Virus record (IMG/VR): IMGVR_UViG_3300032435_000026
Span: 1 to 40,934 of that record
Reading direction: 5' to 3' (one strand)
Source of the DNA: a virus
DNA: 40,934 bases
Both the position numbers and the translations under genes were made by a program. The notes under the pieces were generated by a model. The model was not told where the DNA came from. It ran no database searches and was given only the letters and a program-made list of their open reading frames with translations. The stretch's first letter is position 1, and every line of letters starts with the position of its first letter. Of this stretch, positions 37,367 to 40,934 are shown in pieces.

Positions 37367-38067
37367 CGAAGCAGTCAGCACTGATGACCAAGGGTCACCA
37401 TCAAGGGCGCACGCGGCGCAGCTTCTGCGTTCAAGACATCTTGGAGTGGGCTTTTCGGATCGAGTGCGTCCAGCTGGAGCTGCCAGAGACGCGGTCGCCT
37501 GAAGAGCGCGGGTCAGGCTTCGGCGTAGAGTACGTGCTGATCCAGCGGGCGATCCTCGGTTGCAAGGTGGATGGTGGTGGCAGCAGCGACGCGCATTGGG
37601 ACGCAGAGATCATTGCCGCGACGGTCGCTAACCTTCCTGATGCGGTCGGCGGGATTCGGATGGGGATCTGGATTGCAGAGCTGGCTCGCGCCGGGCTCAC
37701 ACCAGACTGGATGCCAGGCGCGGTCTCGCGTTGCGTGCCATCCGAGTGGCGGCAGACCAAGCACGGCCAGCGCGCGCAGTCACAGGTCTGCGGTGAGCAT
37801 ATGGTGCGCAGCCGTGGGCGGTTGCGGTTGATCGAGGTCCGGTGCTGCCCGGTCAAGTACGATCCGCATCCCGGCATCATCGACGCTGCACGGCAGTCAT
37901 ACAACGATTGGTGCGCTGCGCTGGTCCACGTGCGCGATGCGCTCGACGCGGGCAGGATGCTGCGCGATCACGTGGTCGAGGAACGTTTGCCACCGGCGCA
38001 GCCCTGGGCGAGACGGTCCAGAGCAAGACCAGAGGTGATCAACCACCAGCATCGCGTCCAGACCTGA
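37363..38067 (+). CDS. Conserved phage hypothetical protein next to methylase
   Basis: 234 aa, ATGA-coupled to the repeat gene. Recognisable segments: QDILEWAFRIECVQLELPE, GFGVEYVLIQRAILGCKVDGGGSSDAHWDAEIIAATVANLP, GIRMGIWIAELARAGLTPDWMPGA and WCAALVHVRDALDAG. I recall similar proteins beside methylases in rhodobacterial prophages; no role is established. The conserved C, H and D residues could make a metal site. The basic C-terminal tail may be an extension. Confidence 0.7.
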   Translation: MTKQSALMTKGHHQGRTRRSFCVQDILEWAFRIECVQLELPETRSPEERGSGFGVEYVLIQRAILGCKVDGGGSSDAHWDAEIIAATVANLPDAVGGIRMGIWIAELARAGLTPDWMPGAVSRCVPSEWRQTKHGQRAQSQVCGEHMVRSRGRLRLIEVRCCPVKYDPHPGIIDAARQSYNDWCAALVHVRDALDAGRMLRDHVVEERLPPAQPWARRSRARPEVINHQHRVQT

Positions 38068-38118
38068 GCACCAGCCCTTGTGGCCACACACATCATGGCG
38101 GAAGAAATCGTTTGAAAA

Positions 38119-38134
38119 TGTCAACCGGTTGACA
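38119..38134. promoter_or_regulatory. Perfect 16-bp palindrome (operator-like)
   Basis: TGTCAACCGGTTGACA, a full palindrome of 16 bases, just after the 37363-38067 gene. Its right end TTGACA could serve as a -35 box, but no fitting -10 follows. A second inverted repeat, CCGGTC-TG-GACCGG, lies at 38159-38172. Confidence 0.55.
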
Positions 38135-38188
38135 TAGCCTTGGCGGATAGAGGTGCGCCCGGTCTGGACCGGCGTACGTTTTGTTTGG

Positions 38189-38262
38189 CGCAGGTGGAAC
38201 AGCGGCAGCTCGCACGGTTGGTACCCTTGACGCCGTGGGTGCGAGTCCGACCCCTGCAACCA
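38189..38262 (+). tRNA. Degenerate tRNA-like sequence, anticodon GGT
   Basis: Folds by eye as a cloverleaf with encoded CCA: acceptor CGCAGG/CCTGCA (C1-A72 mismatch as in initiator tRNAs), D-stem GAAC/GCTC, anticodon arm CACGG-TTGGTAC-CCTTG (anticodon GGT, Thr), T-arm GTGGG-TGCGAGT-CCGAC, then ACCA. Every stem has one mismatch and the 8-9 linker is one base short. It may be a decaying or unusual phage tRNA; a false positive is possible. Confidence 0.35.
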
Positions 38263-38539
38263 CGTCTACCCCCCCCGGCTATGGTTCCTCCCTTGCCCAC
38301 ATCGTATACGGGGGGGCTAAGCGCGCAAGATCGCTAGCGACTGGCCTAAAAATTATGGAAGCCACCGAAGCCAAAAAGCCAGTCTGGCCGCGCGCTGAAC
38401 CTTCAACAAAACAAAGCGTTTGCGAAACAGTAGCATCGCGCGCACTGGATTTTTTCTGCCAGAAATGGGGAAGCCACTTTGGCTTTGTTCCAACTGGATT
38501 TTGGAAGCCACCTCGCGTGGCGTGAAAGCAGACGACAGA

Positions 38540-39796
38540 ATGGATTTGATCTTCGTTCCGCAGACCGTCGAGCAGTGGCCGCTTGATCGCCTAAAGGCCT
38601 ATGCTCGAAACGCAAAGCTGCACTCGCCCGATCAGGTCACACGCATTGCGGCCAGCATGGTGGAGTTCGGCTGGACCAATCCTTGTTTTGTTGCCGACGA
38701 CGGCGAGCTGATTGCTGGTCACGGGCGAATTCTTGCTGCTGCTCAACTCGGCATTGAGACAGCGCCAGTCATCGTTCTCAGTCATCTGTCGGATGCGCAG
38801 CGCATCGCATATCGCCTGGCGGACAATTTGTTGGCTGATCTTGGCACGTATGATCAGGAGGCGTTGCACGAGCAAGTGCAGCTGCTGATGGCAGAGGATT
38901 ACGACATCGACCTTCTCGGCTTCACGGACGAGCACCTGAACGCACTTCTTTCGATCGGCGAAGGGAACGAAGGTGGAGTCGAGGGCGAGGATGATATCCC
39001 GGAGGTGTCGGCAACGCCGGTGTCGATCGCTGGTGACGTCTGGGTGTTGGGAAGCCACCGCCTGATCTGCGGGGACAGCACTTCGGCCGACGTCGTCGAC
39101 AGATTGCTCGGCGGTGTCAAACCGCAGCTGATGGTGACCGATCCTCCCTACGGCGTGGAGTACGATCCCTCTTGGCGCAACGAGGTTGGTGCCGCAAAGA
39201 CAAAGCGGAGCGGCAAGGTTCTGAATGATCATCGCGCGGACTGGCGCGAAGCCTGGGCGCTGTTCCCTGGCGACGTCGCCTACGTCTGGCACGGAGCGCT
39301 GCACGCGGCCGTCGTCGCGTCGTCTCTGGAGGCCACCGGCTTCGCCATCCGCTCGCAGATCATCTGGGCGAAGGAGCGCTTGGTGCTCAGCCGGGGTGAT
39401 TACCACTGGCAGCACGAGCCTTGTTGGTATGCCGTGCGGAAAAAGGGGACTGGCCATTGGGCAGGTGACCGGAAGCAGACGACGCTCTGGCAGATTTCCG
39501 CCAAGGACCAGGACGCGGAGACGGTGCACGGGACGCAGAAGCCGGTCGAATGCATGCGGCGGCCAATGGCAAACAACTCAAGCCCTGGGCAAGCGATCTA
39601 CGAGCCGTTCATGGGTTCTGGCACGACGCTGATCGCGGCGGAGACGTGCGGCCGAGTCTGCTACGGGATCGAACTGGATCCGGCCTACGTCGACGTTGCG
39701 GTGGAGCGCTGGCAGAACCTGACTGGCCAGACGGCGATCGAGGAAGAGACCGGCAAGACGCTGGAGGATCTGCGAGGCGAGCGGCTCACCGCCTGA
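38540..39796 (+). CDS. ParB-like / DNA N6-adenine methyltransferase fusion
   Basis: 418 aa from ATG 38540. Residues ~1-110 are a ParB/Srx-like domain (WPLDRLKAYARNAKLHSPDQVTRIAASMVEFGWTNPCFVADDGELIAGHGRILAAAQLG) with the GHGR motif. Residues ~165-415 form a beta-class methylase: LICGDSTSADVVDRLL, VTDPPYGVEY (catalytic DPPY, ~201-204), QKPVECMRRPM, and the SAM motif YEPFMGSGTTLIAAE (~357). Beta order (DPPY before FxGSGT) is as in CcrM-type enzymes. Such fusions occur in Mu-like and siphoviral prophages and protect DNA. Last gene of the rightward early operon. Confidence 0.92.
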   Translation: MDLIFVPQTVEQWPLDRLKAYARNAKLHSPDQVTRIAASMVEFGWTNPCFVADDGELIAGHGRILAAAQLGIETAPVIVLSHLSDAQRIAYRLADNLLADLGTYDQEALHEQVQLLMAEDYDIDLLGFTDEHLNALLSIGEGNEGGVEGEDDIPEVSATPVSIAGDVWVLGSHRLICGDSTSADVVDRLLGGVKPQLMVTDPPYGVEYDPSWRNEVGAAKTKRSGKVLNDHRADWREAWALFPGDVAYVWHGALHAAVVASSLEATGFAIRSQIIWAKERLVLSRGDYHWQHEPCWYAVRKKGTGHWAGDRKQTTLWQISAKDQDAETVHGTQKPVECMRRPMANNSSPGQAIYEPFMGSGTTLIAAETCGRVCYGIELDPAYVDVAVERWQNLTGQTAIEEETGKTLEDLRGERLTA

Positions 39797-39805
39797 ACGC
39801 GTAGA

Positions 39806-39837
39806 AGCGCCAGTCGCTTTGCAAGAGCGCTGGCGCT
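39806..39837. terminator. Hairpin between convergent genes
   Basis: 8-bp inverted repeat AGCGCCAG / CTGGCGCT with a 16-nt loop in the 50-bp gap between the rightward methylase and the leftward DUF3489 gene. No T-run on either strand; perhaps a weak bidirectional terminator. Confidence 0.4.
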
Positions 39838-39846
39838 GATCCGCGA

Positions 39847-40395
39847 TCAGGGCTGGCCGGTGATCCGGTGGACGCGGCCGCGCTCGGCGACGTCCTCGGA
39901 AGCCATTTGAAAGCCAAGGCGCTTTTGCAGCGCATGCGAGAGTGTCGAGCGCACCGTGTGTGCCTGCCAGCCGGTCGCCTCGGCGATCTCCTTGGTCGTC
40001 GCGCCCTCGGGGCGAAGGAGCATCGCGATCACGTGAGCCTGCTTCGTGCCCTCGCGACGTGGGCGCGACGCTGGAGCCGCGCTGGGTTCGGTTGCTGGCG
40101 GCTCTTCCGCGACACTTGTCTCGGTCGTTTCGCCCTGCTCGATGCCGATCGCTGCGAGGCCTTTGGCCGTGGCCACCAGCGTGACACCGTGGCCGTCGCC
40201 GGTCTCGCGCCAGACCGGTTCGCCCCGACGCATGTCGGCTTCGACTTCCTCAAGAAAGCCAGCGCGCTTCATTGCGACGATGACCTTGGCTGCTGCGCCT
40301 CCGCGCAAGTTCGCGGGCAACGGTAGCGCGATTAGATAAAGACGCTGCGATGCCGCGCTGAGGATCAGTGATTGGGTTTCGGAAATCTGTGACAT
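39847..40395 (-). CDS. DUF3489 domain protein
   Basis: 182 aa, ATG 40395 with CCGGAG upstream. The C-terminal REGTKQAHVIAMLLRPEGATTKEIAEATGWQAHTVRSTLSHALQKRLGFQMASEDVAERGRVHRI (residues ~110-178) is the DUF3489 signature, a winged-helix-like domain with an explicit helix-turn-helix. The N-terminal half (RLYLIALPLPANLRGGAAAKVIVAMKRAGFLEEVEADMRRG) looks like another small DNA-binding or wHTH module. Likely regulator. Leftward, convergent with the methylase operon. Confidence 0.85.
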   Translation of the reverse strand: MSQISETQSLILSAASQRLYLIALPLPANLRGGAAAKVIVAMKRAGFLEEVEADMRRGEPVWRETGDGHGVTLVATAKGLAAIGIEQGETTETSVAEEPPATEPSAAPASRPRREGTKQAHVIAMLLRPEGATTKEIAEATGWQAHTVRSTLSHALQKRLGFQMASEDVAERGRVHRITGQP

Positions 40396-40445
40396 GTCTG
40401 GCTCCGGTTGTCGGCGAGCGTGATGCTCATCCTTCTACGCGGCCA

Positions 40446-40464
40446 AGCCCCGCAGTGCGGGGCT
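40446..40464. terminator. GC-rich hairpin between leftward genes
   Basis: Perfect 8-bp stem AGCCCCGC / GCGGGGCT with a three-base loop, downstream of the 40483-40710 gene and 51 bases upstream of the DUF3489 gene start. No T-run. Same place in its unit as 327-349 and 754-772. Confidence 0.45.
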
Positions 40465-40482
40465 CGCGCCATCCATTTGGCT

Positions 40483-40710
40483 TCAGATCAGGTTAAGGGC
40501 TGTGAGGATCGTGGCGACCTTCAGAAGGTCGGCTGTGCGGCAGTCGATTCCGACCCGGCCAGCCATCAAGAAAACCTCGTAGTTCTCGAGGCACTCCATG
40601 TGCAGCGTGTTGTGCATCTCGTGAATGTTGCAGACCTTGTGGAACTCTTCGAGGCCGAAGAAGATCCGTGTCGTTTCGGTGTTCGCGGCGGTGCTGGTCT
40701 GGTTGCTCAT
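40483..40710 (-). CDS. Small hypothetical cassette protein (75 aa)
   Basis: ATG 40710 follows CCGGAG in leader D; in-frame extension to 40758 would translate the leader. Begins MSNQTSTAA, identical to the start of the gene at 1-113, then diverges (NTETTRIFFGLEEFHKVCNIHEMHNTLHMECLENYEVFLMAGRVGIDCRTADLLKVATIL). Several Cys and His residues could bind metal. Function unknown. Confidence 0.62.
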   Translation of the reverse strand: MSNQTSTAANTETTRIFFGLEEFHKVCNIHEMHNTLHMECLENYEVFLMAGRVGIDCRTADLLKVATILTALNLI

Positions 40711-40818
40711 GGTCTTTTCTCCGGTTCTGGTGCGTCGCGTTGTGCGTCGCCTCTGCAATCACCATCGCTTTGGTGGCGATGGTAGTGTAGTGAAAGCAGA
40801 GCAATATCAGTGCTTTCT
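40711..40818 (-). promoter_or_regulatory. Repeated leader D (promoter and 5' UTR)
   Basis: Fourth copy: CTGATATTGC (40801-40810) and TACACT (40784-40789) on the minus strand, then a perfect 8-bp inverted repeat ACCATCGC / GCGATGGT (40761-40768 and 40776-40783) at the expected 5' end of the RNA, and the doubled CGACGCAC motif. Closest to leader A, sharing CCGGAGAAAAGACC before the ATG. Confidence 0.6.
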
Positions 40819-40820
40819 GA

Positions 40821-40934
40821 TCACTCGGCAATTCCGAGGACTTCAGGGTCAATGCGGTAATCGTCGCGCAGCCGGTGGAGCGCAGAGCCTGGAAGGGCGA
40901 AGTGGACAACCGAAAGGATGGCGTCGGCATCCGG
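40821..40934 (-). CDS. C-terminal end of a small protein (cut by window edge)
   Basis: Leftward frame with stop TGA at 40821-40823 and about 37 visible codons reading PDADAILSVVHFALPGSALHRLRDDYRIDPEVLGIAE. The sequence is clearly protein-like and ends just before leader D, so it is the cassette upstream of the 40483 gene. It might be the C-terminal half of the gene starting at 113 if the molecule is circular, but a direct end-to-end join is out of frame by one base. Confidence 0.5.
   Translation of the reverse strand, partial: PDADAILSVVHFALPGSALHRLRDDYRIDPEVLGIAE

Larger units (their letters stand above)
38068..38539. other. 472-bp gene-free stretch before the ParB-methylase
   Basis: No convincing ORF. 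Contains the palindromes at 38119-38134 and 38159-38172, a tRNA-like fold at 38189-38262, a run of eight C (38269-38276) pairing with seven G (38310-38316) across a 33-nt loop, and three copies of GGAAGCCAC spread over 38350-38515. A promoter for the methylase gene is expected here. Confidence 0.6.

Noticed and set aside
36791-37381. Minus-strand repeat ORF (HVRSMLKG units)
   Set aside because: All frames of a 33-bp repeat are repetitive; start and stop coupling favours the plus strand.

Overview
The window looks like nearly all of a temperate, lambda-like siphovirus (phage or prophage) of an alphaproteobacterium, most likely of the Rhodobacterales type. Grounds: high GC by eye; a GpA-type large terminase followed by gpW, lambda-type portal, S49 protease, gpD and gpE homologues in lambda order; tail proteins and accessory families (DUF6441, DUF6950, GapR/DUF2312, DUF3489) that I associate with alphaproteobacterial phages; a tyrosine integrase; and a divergent early control region. 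Family names come from memory of motifs and gene order; no database search was possible.

Layout. (1) 1-1068 and 39847-40934: small leftward genes. Four of them are preceded by copies of the same ~110 bp leader, and GC-rich hairpins separate the units. (2) 1087-11094: small and large terminase, gpW, portal, protease/scaffold, decoration, capsid, head-tail joining, tail completion, tail tube and a tail chaperone. (3) 10995-20365: a programmed -1 frameshift that makes the gpGT-like chaperone, tape measure, distal tail and hub proteins, a DUF6950 protein, tip protein J, receptor-binding fibre and helpers, ending at a strong terminator. (4) 20456-21709: lysis genes (M15 endolysin, Rz-like and embedded Rz1-like spanins). 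(5) 21710-22410: a mostly non-coding stretch with three GTTTGCACA repeats (candidate integrase arm sites), a near-perfect parS-like palindrome and a terminator; two tiny leftward ORFs lie at 22065-22390. (6) 22411-29413: a long leftward operon of overlapping genes carrying integrase, an ASCH-like protein, an adenine-type methyltransferase, DUF4326 and DUF5131 proteins and many small proteins. (7) 29439-29567: divergent promoters with three related inverted repeats. (8) 29568-39796: the rightward early operon, with a Cro-like protein, a GapR/DUF2312-RMF fusion, an HD hydrolase cut by an in-frame stop, an AAA+ ATPase, a VRR-NUC nuclease, an O-like initiator with internal iterons, a C5-cytosine methyltransferase whose DNA also carries a second long meaningful frame, an 11-residue repeat protein, a degenerate tRNA-like sequence and a ParB-N6/N4 methyltransferase fusion.

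How it fits together. The divergent region drives leftward (integration and host-takeover) and rightward (replication and modification) transcripts; initiator, iterons, ATPase and nuclease probably form the replication module. Three DNA methyltransferases suggest strong protection from restriction. Late genes run from terminase through lysis. No classical CI repressor with a peptidase domain was seen.

Most unusual: two overlapping frames across the cytosine methyltransferase, an alanine-rich 33-bp repeat gene split by a one-base shift, and the repeated leader-small gene-hairpin cassettes.
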